A DNA stretch of 64,000 bases, taken from Psychrobacter jeotgali. GTDB lineage: Bacteria > Pseudomonadota > Gammaproteobacteria > Pseudomonadales > Moraxellaceae. Made by a program: the position numbers and the translations under genes. The DNA lies in NCBI RefSeq assembly GCF_904846315.1, contig NZ_CAJHAF010000001.1, positions 2,852,001 through 2,916,000 on the forward strand, given 5' to 3'. The notes under the pieces were generated by a model. The model worked only from the letters and a program-made list of their open reading frames with translations. It was not told where the DNA came from and made no database searches. Positions 21,246 to 30,973 of this stretch are shown in pieces (position 1 is the stretch's first letter; each line of letters opens with the position of its first letter).

Positions 21246-21644
21246 ATGATGTCACCTCAGCTTACGAGTTTATCCTCGCAGCGCGGCGCTAGCGTGACCA
21301 GTGTGGTTTTACTGCTCATCATAATTGTAGTTGCAGGCAAGCTGCTGGTCGCCATCGTACCAGCACAGATTAACGACTATCAGCTGACAAAAATGCTTAG
21401 TGATAAGCTAAAAGCAGCTAATAATGAAGGTGATAGCGCAAAACAGTTTATAGAAAGTGTGAATCAGCAGTTATCTATCAACGCTTACTATGACACTACG
21501 GCTGAGGATTTGTTTGTTTTTACCGATAAAAAAGCTGGCCAGCTCGCCATTCGTAAGGATTATAATAAGACCAATAACTTATTTGGGAATGTTGACATCG
21601 TCAATCGCTTTGAAGGTGATATAAATAGCACTTCAGCAGAGTAG
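21246..21644 (+). CDS. DUF4845 membrane protein between lepB and rnc
   Basis: A 132-residue protein with one N-terminal membrane helix (residues about 17-38, SVVLLLIIIVVAGKLLVAIVP). A small periplasmic domain follows (YQLTKMLSDKL...EDLFVF). This matches the DUF4845 family found between lepB and rnc in many gammaproteobacteria. The start resembles prepilin-like hydrophobic N-termini, but no prepilin peptidase motif is seen. Function unknown. AAGGA precedes the ATG; two adjacent ATGs are possible starts. Confidence 0.85.
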   Translation: MMSPQLTSLSSQRGASVTSVVLLLIIIVVAGKLLVAIVPAQINDYQLTKMLSDKLKAANNEGDSAKQFIESVNQQLSINAYYDTTAEDLFVFTDKKAGQLAIRKDYNKTNNLFGNVDIVNRFEGDINSTSAE

Positions 21645-21697
21645 GGCCTCAACATTCGCTAATATAATTGTATTAATAGGATAATAAAAACCCGCGC

Positions 21698-22495
21698 ATG
21701 AAATCAAACCCGCAACAACACTTAGCGACAAAAGAGACCAAAAAACGCAGTACCGCTGCAGAGGCTGCATCATCTAGCTCGGCTTTTCTTCAACGCTTAG
21801 AGGTCTTGACCCGTAAACTAGGTTACGAATTTAACGATTTAAGTTACCCAAAGCTGGCATTAACCCATCGCTCTTTTGATAGCAAAAAGAACTATGAGCG
21901 TCTGGAGTTTTTGGGTGACGCTTTGTTAGGGATGATAGTCGGGGAGGCATTATACCACCGTTATCCTACTCAAAACGAAGGGCGGTTGACGCGTATGCGT
22001 GCCACTTTGGTGCGTCAAGAATCGCTGGTTATTATTGCGCAAAATTTAGAGTTATCCAATCATTTAATACTAGGTATTGGTGAGCGTAAAGGTGGTGGGC
22101 GTAATCGTGCTTCAATTTTAGCAGATGCGGTCGAATCGCTGATAGGGGCCATTTATTTAGACAGCCAAGATATAAATATCACTCGCAAATGTGTATTGGC
22201 TTGGTACGGCGATTTGATTGATAATGTGAGCGAACAAAAGCTGCTAAAAGATGCCAAGAGCCGTCTACAAGAATGGCTGCAATCTAAGCAGTTTGATTTG
22301 CCGCATTACGAGTTGGTAGAAACTCAGGGTAACGCTCCTCATCAGATTTTTGTGGTGCGCTGTCATGTTAATATTAAAAACTGTCCCGATATTATAGAAT
22401 CGGGTGAAAGCCGCCGAATTGCAGAGCAAAAAGCCGCTGAGCTCATGATCAACCAATTATCCAAATTGCCGAGCCTACATAAAAAACACGTTTGA
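21698..22495 (+). CDS. rnc: Ribonuclease III
   Basis: A 265-residue double-strand-specific RNase that processes rRNA precursors and structured mRNAs. The signature NYERLEFLGDALLG is at residues about 65-78 and the second acidic motif DAVESLIGAIYLD about 145-157. A C-terminal dsRNA-binding domain ends with SRRIAEQKAAE. The N-terminus is extended by about 30 Lys/Ser/Ala-rich residues compared with E. coli. The gene lies between DUF4845 and era as is usual. Confidence 0.97.
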   Translation: MKSNPQQHLATKETKKRSTAAEAASSSSAFLQRLEVLTRKLGYEFNDLSYPKLALTHRSFDSKKNYERLEFLGDALLGMIVGEALYHRYPTQNEGRLTRMRATLVRQESLVIIAQNLELSNHLILGIGERKGGGRNRASILADAVESLIGAIYLDSQDINITRKCVLAWYGDLIDNVSEQKLLKDAKSRLQEWLQSKQFDLPHYELVETQGNAPHQIFVVRCHVNIKNCPDIIESGESRRIAEQKAAELMINQLSKLPSLHKKHV

Positions 22496-22679
22496 GTTTT
22501 GTTCTAATACTTAAAAAGTTTTGAAATTTCAAGGTGCGCCATAGGACTTCAAGTGGTACTTCAAAAATAAAACAACGATTTCATATTTTAAAACTATTAC
22601 ATTTATAAAAGCATACTTATCCTGGATAAAGTTCTGTTAAAGCTATGACCAATAAATGCAATAGTTATAGGATTATTCT

Positions 22680-23792
22680 ATGAGCAATCAACAAGATTCG
22701 CCAACTAACTATACCAATGATGCAGATAATATGACCGATAATACCCAAATAGATAATGACAACCTTAAAGATAATATCCCAGCTGAGCAGCAAACCACTG
22801 TGCCGCCTACTGATGAGCATAATGATACTGCCATTACCGATTTTTTTGCGTCGAGTACTGAGTCAGGAGTTGCAGAAGACTTTAAAGCCGGCTATGTAGC
22901 CATCATTGGTCGGCCAAATGTGGGTAAATCGACTTTGATGAACCATTTGCTAGGTCAAAAGCTGTCCATCACTTCACGCAAACCGCAAACCACGCGTCAT
23001 CGTATTCACGGTATTTTGAGTAATGATGAGATGCAAGCGGTGTTTGTTGATACCCCAGGTATTCACCGTAATGAAGTTCGTGCTATTAATGAGCGTATGA
23101 ATAAAGCGGCGCTATCAGCCCTAGTTGATGTTGATCTAGTTTTGTTTGTGGTGGACTCAGACCAGTGGCGTGACGATGATTTGTTGACGCTACAAAAGCT
23201 TGGCGAAACTGATTTAACCGTAGTATTGGTGATTAATAAAGCGGATACCTTAAAGGATAAGGGTAGTATTTTGCCGCTTATAGAAACCTTTAATGAAAGC
23301 TTTGACTTTGCTGATATTGTGCCAGTCTCGGCTTTAAAGAGTCAGAACTTAGATCGCTTACAACAAGTGATTGCTTCGCATTTACCGCAAGCGGCACCGA
23401 TATACGATACCGAGCAAATCACTGATCGCTCTGAGCGTTTTTTAGCTAGCGAAATTATCCGCGAAAAAATAATGCGTAGCGCTGGTGACGAAGTTCCTTA
23501 CGACTTAACTGTACAGATTGATGAGTTTAAAGATGAAGCGGCGCATACCGATCCCAAGACCGGTCGTCCGCGCAAAGCCTGTACCTTCATTGATGCGACT
23601 ATTTATGTTGAACGTAGTGGCCAAAAAGCCATTGTTATTGGTGAAAAAGGTCAGCGTATCAAACAAGTGGGCATTGATGCTCGTAAAGACATGGAACAAC
23701 TGTTTGACAAAAAAGTCATGTTAACTTTATGGGTAAAAGTTAAGCGTGGTTGGTCGGATGACGAGCGAGCTTTGACTAGTTTGGGTTATTAA
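22680..23792 (+). CDS. era: GTPase Era
   Basis: A 370-residue GTPase that binds 16S rRNA and helps assemble the 30S subunit. G1 GRPNVGKSTLM, G3 DTPGIH and G4 NKAD are in order. The KH domain (IVIGEKGQRIKQVGIDARKD) is at about residues 315-345. It is about 70 residues longer than usual because of an N-terminal Asn/Asp/Thr-rich, probably disordered extension (residues 1-65). AGGA precedes the ATG. recO follows after 31 bases. Confidence 0.97.
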   Translation: MSNQQDSPTNYTNDADNMTDNTQIDNDNLKDNIPAEQQTTVPPTDEHNDTAITDFFASSTESGVAEDFKAGYVAIIGRPNVGKSTLMNHLLGQKLSITSRKPQTTRHRIHGILSNDEMQAVFVDTPGIHRNEVRAINERMNKAALSALVDVDLVLFVVDSDQWRDDDLLTLQKLGETDLTVVLVINKADTLKDKGSILPLIETFNESFDFADIVPVSALKSQNLDRLQQVIASHLPQAAPIYDTEQITDRSERFLASEIIREKIMRSAGDEVPYDLTVQIDEFKDEAAHTDPKTGRPRKACTFIDATIYVERSGQKAIVIGEKGQRIKQVGIDARKDMEQLFDKKVMLTLWVKVKRGWSDDERALTSLGY

Positions 23793-23823
23793 CCTAATCT
23801 AAGGTTAGACTTGAGGTAATAAA

Positions 23824-24621
23824 ATGCGTAATGAGGCATTAACGGGTTACTTATTGCATCAGCGACCTTATCAAGAAAAGCGGGCTTTATATTATCTATT
23901 CTCTCAGCAGCACGGAGTGATTCACGGTATCGGTAAAAAAGGCGCGCCATTGTTCGAACCTTTGCAATTATTTGCTACAGGTAAGCGTGAATTAAAGACT
24001 TTTACTCAGATAAATCTAGCCCCGCTAGCATTTAATACTAATAATACTAACAATGAAAATGCTACAGAAGTTGATAAGGATAGTATCCAGCCGCAGCGTT
24101 ATGAGCAGATTACTGGTCAACAGCAGTATGCCGCGCTTTATCTAAATGAGATATTGTGGAAGCTACTGCCAACCGAAGACCCAATGCCGGCATTATGGCA
24201 ACATTACCAAAATAGTTTGCTCATCCTTAAACAGCCTTTAACAGCAATTGATCTACGCTTATGCTTGCGTCAGTTTGAGCATCAATTATTCCAAGAGTTA
24301 GGATTTGAGTTAATCTTAACGCATGATAATAGCCGTGATGCTATTGACGCCAACTGCGATTATCGCTTTTTAGCCGATGTGGGTTTGGTACCGGTTTTCC
24401 ATCGAGATAATGGTAACGCCGTTGATAATAATAGCAATGAGCGCTCTATTACTCAGGCTTTGTTTAGCGGCAGCGAAATATTGACCATGGTCGAGTCTGC
24501 TATTAGCGCAGATACCCTGAACTTGTGGTCGCGGTTACATCGTCATCTCATAGATAATTTATTGGACTATCAGCCGCTGCAGAGCCGACTATTATGGCAA
24601 CAGCAGCAGCGCTATCAGTGA
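23824..24621 (+). CDS. recO: DNA repair protein RecO
   Basis: A 265-residue mediator that loads RecA on SSB-coated DNA in the RecFOR pathway. The N-terminal OB-fold begins EALTGYLLHQRPYQEKRALYYLFS with the GIGKKGAP turn. The helical domain follows (YAALYLNEILWKLLP, LRQFEHQLFQELGFEL). The zinc-binding cysteines found in some RecO proteins are absent here. It sits between era and pdxJ, the conserved order, with pdxJ starting 12 bases after its stop. Confidence 0.93.
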   Translation: MRNEALTGYLLHQRPYQEKRALYYLFSQQHGVIHGIGKKGAPLFEPLQLFATGKRELKTFTQINLAPLAFNTNNTNNENATEVDKDSIQPQRYEQITGQQQYAALYLNEILWKLLPTEDPMPALWQHYQNSLLILKQPLTAIDLRLCLRQFEHQLFQELGFELILTHDNSRDAIDANCDYRFLADVGLVPVFHRDNGNAVDNNSNERSITQALFSGSEILTMVESAISADTLNLWSRLHRHLIDNLLDYQPLQSRLLWQQQQRYQ

Positions 24622-24633
24622 TAAGGATTTTTT

Positions 24634-25389
24634 ATGAACCATTCTACTCAAAAACCATTACTTGGGGTCAACATTGACCACGTAGCTACTTTGCGTCAAG
24701 CGCGCGGCGTTGATTATCCCAGCCCAGTAGCGGCAGCGCTGCTTTGTGAGCAGGCAGGCGCTGACGGCATCACGATTCATTTACGTGAAGATCGTCGTCA
24801 TATTCAAGATGCAGATGTGTATGAGATTGCCAAGCAGCTGACTACGAGGCTGAATTTAGAAATAGCCGCTACTACTGAAATGTTAGAAATTGCTCGGAAG
24901 GTCAAACCATTTTGGGTATGTTTAGTACCTGAAAAGCGTGCCGAGCTAACAACCGAAGGTGGCCTTGATGTGGCCAATCAAATAGACTATTTGAGCGACT
25001 ATATCAGTCAGCTACAAAAAGTAGGCATTAAAGTCTCCCTATTCATTGACCCTGATGAGACTCAGGTTAAGGCCGCTATTACTTGTGGAGCTGATGCTAT
25101 TGAGCTCCATACTGGGTCTTATGCAGAGCAAGGATTAGCGGGCAATGTTGAGAGTCAAAATGCTGAGCTTGAGCGAATCAAAGCAGCCGTTGCCATTGCT
25201 CAACAAACGGACAGCGAATTATTAATCAACGCTGGTCACGGTCTAACTCGAGATAATGTGAATGCTATTGCCCAGATTGAAGGTATCTATGAGCTTAATA
25301 TCGGACACGCCTTGATAGCTGATGCTGTATTTTCAGGTTTAGCGCAAGCTGTAGCAATGATGAAAGCAGCTATGTACCATCAAGGTTAG
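24634..25389 (+). CDS. pdxJ: Pyridoxine 5'-phosphate synthase
   Basis: This enzyme condenses 1-deoxyxylulose 5-phosphate with 3-amino-2-oxopropyl phosphate to form pyridoxine 5'-phosphate, the last ring-forming step of vitamin B6 synthesis. The 251-residue TIM-barrel protein has [42 protein letters not shown] and INAGHGL, all family motifs. AAGG precedes the ATG, and the gene is tightly linked to recO. Confidence 0.97.
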   Translation: MNHSTQKPLLGVNIDHVATLRQARGVDYPSPVAAALLCEQAGADGITIHLREDRRHIQDADVYEIAKQLTTRLNLEIAATTEMLEIARKVKPFWVCLVPEKRAELTTEGGLDVANQIDYLSDYISQLQKVGIKVSLFIDPDETQVKAAITCGADAIELHTGSYAEQGLAGNVESQNAELERIKAAVAIAQQTDSELLINAGHGLTRDNVNAIAQIEGIYELNIGHALIADAVFSGLAQAVAMMKAAMYHQG

Positions 25390-25392
25390 GAG

Positions 25393-26289
25393 TCAACACC
25401 CTGTATCGTGAGCACTATTGGGTTTGTACTTAACGATCCCGCCTTGGTTAAATGAGATCTGATACATATTATGATTATAGGTGGAGGTTGGACAATACTT
25501 GATGTGGCCAAAATGACCGCGAGGTTTGCCACTATCACCCCAGAATTTAGTATAATGGCGGTTACCTGCTCGTAGACTAAGCGTACTATATTTGGGATTT
25601 AATGACTGCTCACTTAACAATTGATCAGTGTTACTATCAAAGTGTTGATTGTCATTACTATCTATAAATAATAGTAGCTTTTTTTCACTATCTCTATGGC
25701 AGCGTCCGCCAGTATTCGATAAACAAACCAGCAAGTTTTGTCGCCGAATATAACTTTCAGCTTTTGCAGTAGCAAGGGTGGTGGTTAATTGACTTCTTAT
25801 ACGCTTAGCTTCCATATGAGCCAATTGGGTTAAAATTGAAGGTGTGGCAATAGTCGCTATGATAGCTAGAACCGCTATAGTAACTATTAGCTCTACTAGT
25901 GTAAAACCGTTTTTAGACTTTATAGATGAAGGATAAAAGTAAATAGAAGATTTGGCTTTAATACAGCGCTCAAGTTTTGCTAAGCCTTTTATATTATAAG
26001 TCTTTCTCTTATAAAATCTGATAGTGAGTTTGCTCAAAAAGAGAAGATTAAAGTATTTAAAGCGGCAATTTTTAGGCTGAACCCCTAGACTGAATAGATA
26101 CAAAGTATGAATTTGTTTTAGGATAACACTAGTCACTCTGGGCTTGGTCATGTTTAGTTGACACCTATATTGAGTAACAGTTAGACACATAAATGATGGT
26201 CTATTGTTTTTCAGATTCTTTACGGTGAGGTATAAGCAACTTAATCTATTTAAAAGCTTTGCAGATGGATTAGGTATTAACATTGCCAA
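25393..26289 (-). CDS. FimT/GspH-like type IV pseudopilin (start uncertain)
   Basis: The recognisable prepilin begins at KSKNG-FTLVELIVTIAVLAIIA, where prepilin peptidase would cut after Gly and methylate Phe. This is followed by the spine helix and a beta-rich head with two cysteine pairs (LLVCLSNTGGRCHRD, KYCPTS, DTGC). The frame stays open for 127 residues before that site, far longer than a normal class III leader, and only TTG/ATG codons far upstream are available. Non-standard starts such as ATT lie closer, about 20 residues before the site. The secure part is about 25393-25916. Such minor pilins prime type IV pilus assembly. No other pilus gene is adjacent. Confidence 0.75.
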   Translation of the reverse strand: MAMLIPNPSAKLLNRLSCLYLTVKNLKNNRPSFMCLTVTQYRCQLNMTKPRVTSVILKQIHTLYLFSLGVQPKNCRFKYFNLLFLSKLTIRFYKRKTYNIKGLAKLERCIKAKSSIYFYPSSIKSKNGFTLVELIVTIAVLAIIATIATPSILTQLAHMEAKRIRSQLTTTLATAKAESYIRRQNLLVCLSNTGGRCHRDSEKKLLLFIDSNDNQHFDSNTDQLLSEQSLNPKYSTLSLRAGNRHYTKFWGDSGKPRGHFGHIKYCPTSTYNHNMYQISFNQGGIVKYKPNSAHDTGC

Positions 26290-26711
26290 TGAAATTAAGT
26301 AAGCTATTACAATATATACTAAATATAAAGGCTATGTCAGAAAATGTTTCAATTAGTGAACATACGATTTTAACAATAGAGAAAATAATTTATTTGTATT
26401 AAACTATTAATAGAAGACAGAAAAAGCGCTTACAGTTAGCTGATATCTGTGTTTGTTTATGAGATAATAAACAATACAAGTGTAAATAGCTCGTAAACTA
26501 AACCTGTTATTGTGTTTGTGTTACAACATTATCGTGTAATAATGTGTAGCTGGTTAACAAAAAAAGTTGTAAACTCAATCGATAGTCGATAAGCTACTCC
26601 CTAATTGGTTTTGTTGCAAAATGACACATTTATAAAAATGTCAGTCTTTAGCAGATCTTAGGAAGTGATATTGCTTAACGCATCACTCAAATCATCCTTT
26701 GGAGGAAGTCC
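26290..26711. other. AT-rich regulatory gap upstream of the OmpA-like gene
   Basis: No gene is supported. The stretch is strongly AT-rich, with a long leader expected for an abundant porin. The ribosome site GGAGGA lies 9 bases before the start at 26712. No clear riboswitch or terminator is seen. Confidence 0.4.
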
Positions 26712-27971
26712 ATGAAATTGAATAAAATTGCTTTAGCTTTAGTTGCCGTGACTGCTGCCCCACTAGCAGCAAACGCTGGCGTAACTATTAGCCCATTATT
26801 ACTTGGTTATCATTTCAGTGAAACTGCTGATGACGATCAAAGTGATCTAATGAAAACTGGTCAAGGTGCTGATGGCGTTTATAAAGAAGACGGTCTTTAC
26901 ACTGGTGCAGCGCTAGGTATCGAGCTAACTCCTTCTACTCAGTTCCAAGTAGAGTATGGTGTATCGAATACTGATGGTAAGGTTGAAGGCATTAACCGTA
27001 ATCGTGGTCTTGATGTTGAACAAGAAATGATCACTGGTAACTTCTTAATCGGTACCGAAGAGTTCACTGGCTACACTAACAACCCATTGAAGCCATACGT
27101 ACTAATTGGTGCGGGTCGCTCTAAAATCGAAGTAGAAGCACAAGAAGCTTATATTAATAATACTGGAACTAATGCTAACCCGATAGCACCTGGTGTTGTA
27201 CCAGCAGGCGCTAAAGTATCAGGTACTAAAGATACTATCGGTAACCTAGGTTTAGGTGCTATGTATCGTATCAATGATGCGTTGAGCCTACGTGGTGAAG
27301 CCCGTGCTATCCACAACTTTGATAACAACTGGTGGGAAGCGATGGCTCTAGCTGGTTTGGAAGTAGTACTGGGTGGTCATTTAACACCTACAGTAGCTGT
27401 TCCACCACAAGCTCAGCCTTATGCTCCAGAAGTGGTTGAAACTCCTGTAATCGTAGTAGACGAAGTTGAAGTTGATTCTGACGGTGATGGTGTACCTGAC
27501 AGTATCGATGAGTGCCCAGGTACTCCAATGAACGTCGTAGTAGACGAGCGCGGTTGCCCAGTAGAAGTAGACATCACTGATGAGCTAAAAATGGAGCTAC
27601 GTGTATTCTTTGATAATGACAAATCAAATATCAAAAACCAATACATGAGCGAAATTGCTAAAGTAGCAGAGAAGATGCGCGAGTATCCTAACTCTACAGC
27701 CCGTGTTGAAGGTCATGCTTCTAAGACTGGCCCATCAGCAGCTTATAACCAACGTCTATCTGAAGCTCGTGCTGTAGCGGTTAAATCAGCATTGACTAAC
27801 GAATTCGGTATTGCACCAAATCGTCTATCAACTGTTGGTTACGGTTATGACCGTCCAATCGCTCCAAACGACACTGAAGAAGGTCGCGCTATGAACCGTC
27901 GTGTTTATGCCATCATCACTGGTGACAAAACAATGACTGTTGAACAAACTAAAGATATGGTTGTTCAATAA
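26712..27971 (+). CDS. OmpA-family outer-membrane protein
   Basis: A 419-residue porin-like protein. A signal peptide ends at AANAG. Residues about 23-225 form a predicted eight-strand beta-barrel with alternating hydrophobic strands. A Pro-rich hinge and a thrombospondin-3-like Ca-binding stretch (DSDGDGVPDSIDECPGTP) follow. The C-terminal OmpA peptidoglycan-binding domain (VFFDNDKSNI, VEGHASKTG, NQRLSEARA, NRRVYAI) spans about 295-405. It tethers the outer membrane to the cell wall and may act as a slow porin. The coding sequence favours codons typical of high expression. A strong terminator follows. Confidence 0.95.
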   Translation: MKLNKIALALVAVTAAPLAANAGVTISPLLLGYHFSETADDDQSDLMKTGQGADGVYKEDGLYTGAALGIELTPSTQFQVEYGVSNTDGKVEGINRNRGLDVEQEMITGNFLIGTEEFTGYTNNPLKPYVLIGAGRSKIEVEAQEAYINNTGTNANPIAPGVVPAGAKVSGTKDTIGNLGLGAMYRINDALSLRGEARAIHNFDNNWWEAMALAGLEVVLGGHLTPTVAVPPQAQPYAPEVVETPVIVVDEVEVDSDGDGVPDSIDECPGTPMNVVVDERGCPVEVDITDELKMELRVFFDNDKSNIKNQYMSEIAKVAEKMREYPNSTARVEGHASKTGPSAAYNQRLSEARAVAVKSALTNEFGIAPNRLSTVGYGYDRPIAPNDTEEGRAMNRRVYAIITGDKTMTVEQTKDMVVQ

Positions 27972-28003
27972 GTAATAGCTAATAGTTATATTGCATATAA
28001 TTA

Positions 28004-28036
28004 CAAAAAAAGCTGCCCAATGGGTGGCTTTTTTTA
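28004..28036 (+). terminator. Terminator of the OmpA-like gene
   Basis: AAAAAGC and CCC pair with GGG and GCTTTTT in an interrupted stem with a short AAT loop, followed by a T-run. Confidence 0.85.
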
Positions 28037-28324
28037 TTTATGGCCTTATATAACAGAAGTTATTTGGTAAATTCATACTACAATAATGTTATACTAGCCG
28101 CCCAAACACTTTGTAAATTGAAAAAGTGTCAATTAGCATGGCTATCTGAACGATGGATTTGTCAGTATAGGTACCTTTGGCTGCTACCTTTTCTATCTCA
28201 CTGAGTTTATCTTTTAGTGAATATCTATATTTAAAAGCCTAAATATCTATCTAATTAACTATTAAGGCTTATCCAGCGGCGCTTACTGCTACTGCATTTT
28301 ATTAAGACGAAACGAGCATTTTAT
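28037..28324 (+). other. Leader region of typA with a candidate promoter
   Basis: No gene is supported. An extended -10 TGTTATACT at 28087-28095 is a plausible start point, giving a leader of about 225 bases before typA. The leader shows no strong hairpin by eye. Confidence 0.4.
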
Positions 28325-30172
28325 ATGGCGAACGACATCAAACACCTGCGTAACATTGCAATTATTGCCCACGTTGATCACGGTAAAACAACTTTGGTTG
28401 ATAAACTACTCCATCAATCTGGTACTTTTGACGACCGTGCAAACATTGCCGAACGTGCAATGGATTCAGGTGCTATTGAGCAAGAACGTGGTATTACGAT
28501 TCTTGCCAAAAACACTGCTATCAAATGGCAGCATCCTAAAAAAGATATTGAATATCGTATTAACATCGTAGATACCCCAGGTCACGCAGACTTTGGTGGT
28601 GAAGTTGAGCGTGTTATGTCAATGGTAGACTGCGTATTGCTAGTGGTTGATGCCGTTGATGGACCAATGCCACAAACACGCTTTGTAACTCAAAAGGCAT
28701 TTGAGCAAGGCTTGAAGCCCATTGTTGTTATCAACAAAATTGACCGTCCTGGCGCCCGTCCTGATTGGGTAATGGATCAGATTTTTGATTTGTTCGATAA
28801 TCTAGGTGCCTCTGATGAACAGTTGGATTTTCCAGTAGTTTATGCTTCTGCACTAAATGGTATTGCTGGCATGGAAGCAGATAATCTTGCTGATGATATG
28901 ACTCCTTTGTTCGAAACTATTGTAGACGTTGTACAACCTCCACAGGTTGATGCCGATGCGCCTTTCCGTATGCAAATATCAAGCCTTGACTACAATAGCT
29001 TTGTAGGGGTTATCGGTATTGGTCGTATTCAACGTGGTAAAATCAAAACCAATACCCCAGTTACGGTTATTGATAAAAATGGTAAAACCCGTAATGGTCG
29101 TATTTTAAAGATTATGGGCTATCATGGTCTTGATCGTATTGAGGTAGATGATGCACAAGCGGGTGATATTATTTGTATTACCGGTATTGATGCTTTAAAT
29201 ATCTCTGATACTATTTGTGACCCTAATCATGTTGAAGCTCTGCCAGCGTTAACGGTTGATGAGCCCACAGTATCTATGAACTTTCAAGTGAACAACTCAC
29301 CGTTCGCCGGTCGCGATGGTAAGTTCGTAACCTCACGTAATATTCGTGAGCGTTTAGAGCGTGAGCTTATTCATAACGTAGCTTTACGAGTAGAAGATAC
29401 AGAGTCTCCTGATAAATTCAAAGTTTCAGGCCGCGGCGAGCTACATCTTTCGGTACTGATTGAAAATATGCGCCGTGAAGGTTTTGAGCTGGGCGTTTCA
29501 GGTCCAGAAGTTATTGTTAAAGAAGTCGACGGTAAGCTACAAGAACCGTATGAAAACGTCATCTTTGATATCGAAGAAGAGCATCAAGGTCCTATCATGG
29601 AGCAAATTGGTCTTCGTAAAGGCGAGATGACTAATATGCAGCTTGATGGTAAGGGTCGTATGCGTATCGAGGCTACTATGCCCGCTCGTGGCCTTATTGG
29701 TTTCCGTTCGGAATTTCTGACTTTGACTTCAGGTACTGGTATCTTAACTTCTAGCTTCTCGCATTATGGTCCACAAAAAGTGGGTGATGTAGGGGGACGT
29801 AGCAACGGTGTGCTGGTTTCTATGGCCAATGGCACTTGCTTAGGTTTTGCTTTGTTTAACCTACAAAAGCGTGGTAAGTTATTTGCTGAGCCACAACTTG
29901 AAGTATATGAAGGTATGATCGTTGGTCTGAACTCACGTAATGACGATATGGCGGTTAACCCTACTACGGCTAAGCAGTTAACTAACGTTCGTGCTAGTGG
30001 TACTGACGAAGCATTGACGCTAACCCCAGCTGTGAAGTTTACGTTAGAGCAAGCGCTTGAATTTATTGAAGATGATGAATTGGTCGAAGTAACGCCAAAA
30101 GCTATCCGTCTGCGTAAGCGTTATTTGACTGAAAGTGAGCGTAAACGTCATGGCCGTAAGAAAGGTGCTTAA
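28325..30172 (+). CDS. typA: Ribosome-associated GTPase TypA/BipA
   Basis: A 615-residue translational GTPase that binds 70S ribosomes and supports ribosome assembly and growth in the cold or under stress. The G1 motif [10 protein letters not shown] is near residue 15; [15 protein letters not shown] and [10 protein letters not shown] follow. The BipA C-terminal region contains [19 protein letters not shown] and ends with [17 protein letters not shown]. Length and motif order are standard. The Shine-Dalgarno is weak. Confidence 0.98.
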   Translation: MANDIKHLRNIAIIAHVDHGKTTLVDKLLHQSGTFDDRANIAERAMDSGAIEQERGITILAKNTAIKWQHPKKDIEYRINIVDTPGHADFGGEVERVMSMVDCVLLVVDAVDGPMPQTRFVTQKAFEQGLKPIVVINKIDRPGARPDWVMDQIFDLFDNLGASDEQLDFPVVYASALNGIAGMEADNLADDMTPLFETIVDVVQPPQVDADAPFRMQISSLDYNSFVGVIGIGRIQRGKIKTNTPVTVIDKNGKTRNGRILKIMGYHGLDRIEVDDAQAGDIICITGIDALNISDTICDPNHVEALPALTVDEPTVSMNFQVNNSPFAGRDGKFVTSRNIRERLERELIHNVALRVEDTESPDKFKVSGRGELHLSVLIENMRREGFELGVSGPEVIVKEVDGKLQEPYENVIFDIEEEHQGPIMEQIGLRKGEMTNMQLDGKGRMRIEATMPARGLIGFRSEFLTLTSGTGILTSSFSHYGPQKVGDVGGRSNGVLVSMANGTCLGFALFNLQKRGKLFAEPQLEVYEGMIVGLNSRNDDMAVNPTTAKQLTNVRASGTDEALTLTPAVKFTLEQALEFIEDDELVEVTPKAIRLRKRYLTESERKRHGRKKGA

Positions 30173-30215
30173 TACCTCTCTTTAACTATGAGAAATCAAT
30201 TATATTAAACAAATA

Positions 30216-30246
30216 AAAAGGCTAACTTTACGTTAGCCTTTTTTGT
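30216..30246 (+). terminator. Terminator of typA
   Basis: AAAAGGCTAAC pairs with GTTAGCCTTTT around a TTTAC loop, with a T-run at the 3' end. Confidence 0.9.
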
Positions 30247-30334
30247 GCCTGCAATTTTTAAGCTAAGCTTTTTGTTCGACTAGTTTATTTGATGAAGCGG
30301 TGGAATAGTGAAGTTAAATAGTACCTGCTCAAAA

Positions 30335-30775
30335 TTAAGGAGTTACGACCACATAATCGTTCGTATTAATGAGGATCTCTGAAGGCTGGTCAACCACAAT
30401 GCGAATAACATGATTATTAACCGCTTGCGACTTATAATAATTATCTTCAGCTACTGTGCAGCCCAAACAGCGTCCCATAGCATCCCAAGGTTCAACAAAT
30501 AGTTTTTGCTGCGCCTGATCAGCGTTGCCACCTATCAATGAAAAAGGCAGACTAACCAGATAAGCGGCGGTACCAGCGACAGCCGTAACCAACTGCAATG
30601 GTTTACCAACGATAGTATCTACTGCCATAGTTTCGTAAGAGGGACCGAAATCGTCTTCGTCGATCTCTATAGCTGCTACCGCTGGCTGTATAATAGCCAA
30701 ACAAAGCCCAATGCTGACAGCAGTGGTGGCAAGCTTACGCTTTAAATAACGCTGAGTCTTAGTATTAATAGCCAT
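30335..30775 (-). CDS. Small exported protein of unknown function
   Basis: A 146-residue protein with a signal peptide ending near QPAVAAIE. It has a hydrophobic stretch, LVTAVAGTAAYLVSLPFSLIGGN, then VEPWDAMGRCLGC with two cysteines three residues apart. I recall similar short exported proteins with a SLPFS-GGN and LGC pattern in Pseudomonas and Acinetobacter; their role is not known to me. TAGGA precedes the ATG. It is isolated between typA and mutM. Confidence 0.75.
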   Translation of the reverse strand: MAINTKTQRYLKRKLATTAVSIGLCLAIIQPAVAAIEIDEDDFGPSYETMAVDTIVGKPLQLVTAVAGTAAYLVSLPFSLIGGNADQAQQKLFVEPWDAMGRCLGCTVAEDNYYKSQAVNNHVIRIVVDQPSEILINTNDYVVVTP

Positions 30776-30973
30776 GAAAATATCCTAAAGAGAATCGGTA
30801 TAACGATAACTTTGTATTGACTAGTGTTACTATTATGTTGCTACAAAGTATCTATGAGTATTATTACTATTAAAGCAAGATGTGCAGTAATAAGCAACAT
30901 AAATACTTATCTAGGACTCAATATATTATTAAGCAAGTGACCATCACACAACTTGCAACTAAGTAATCGATAA

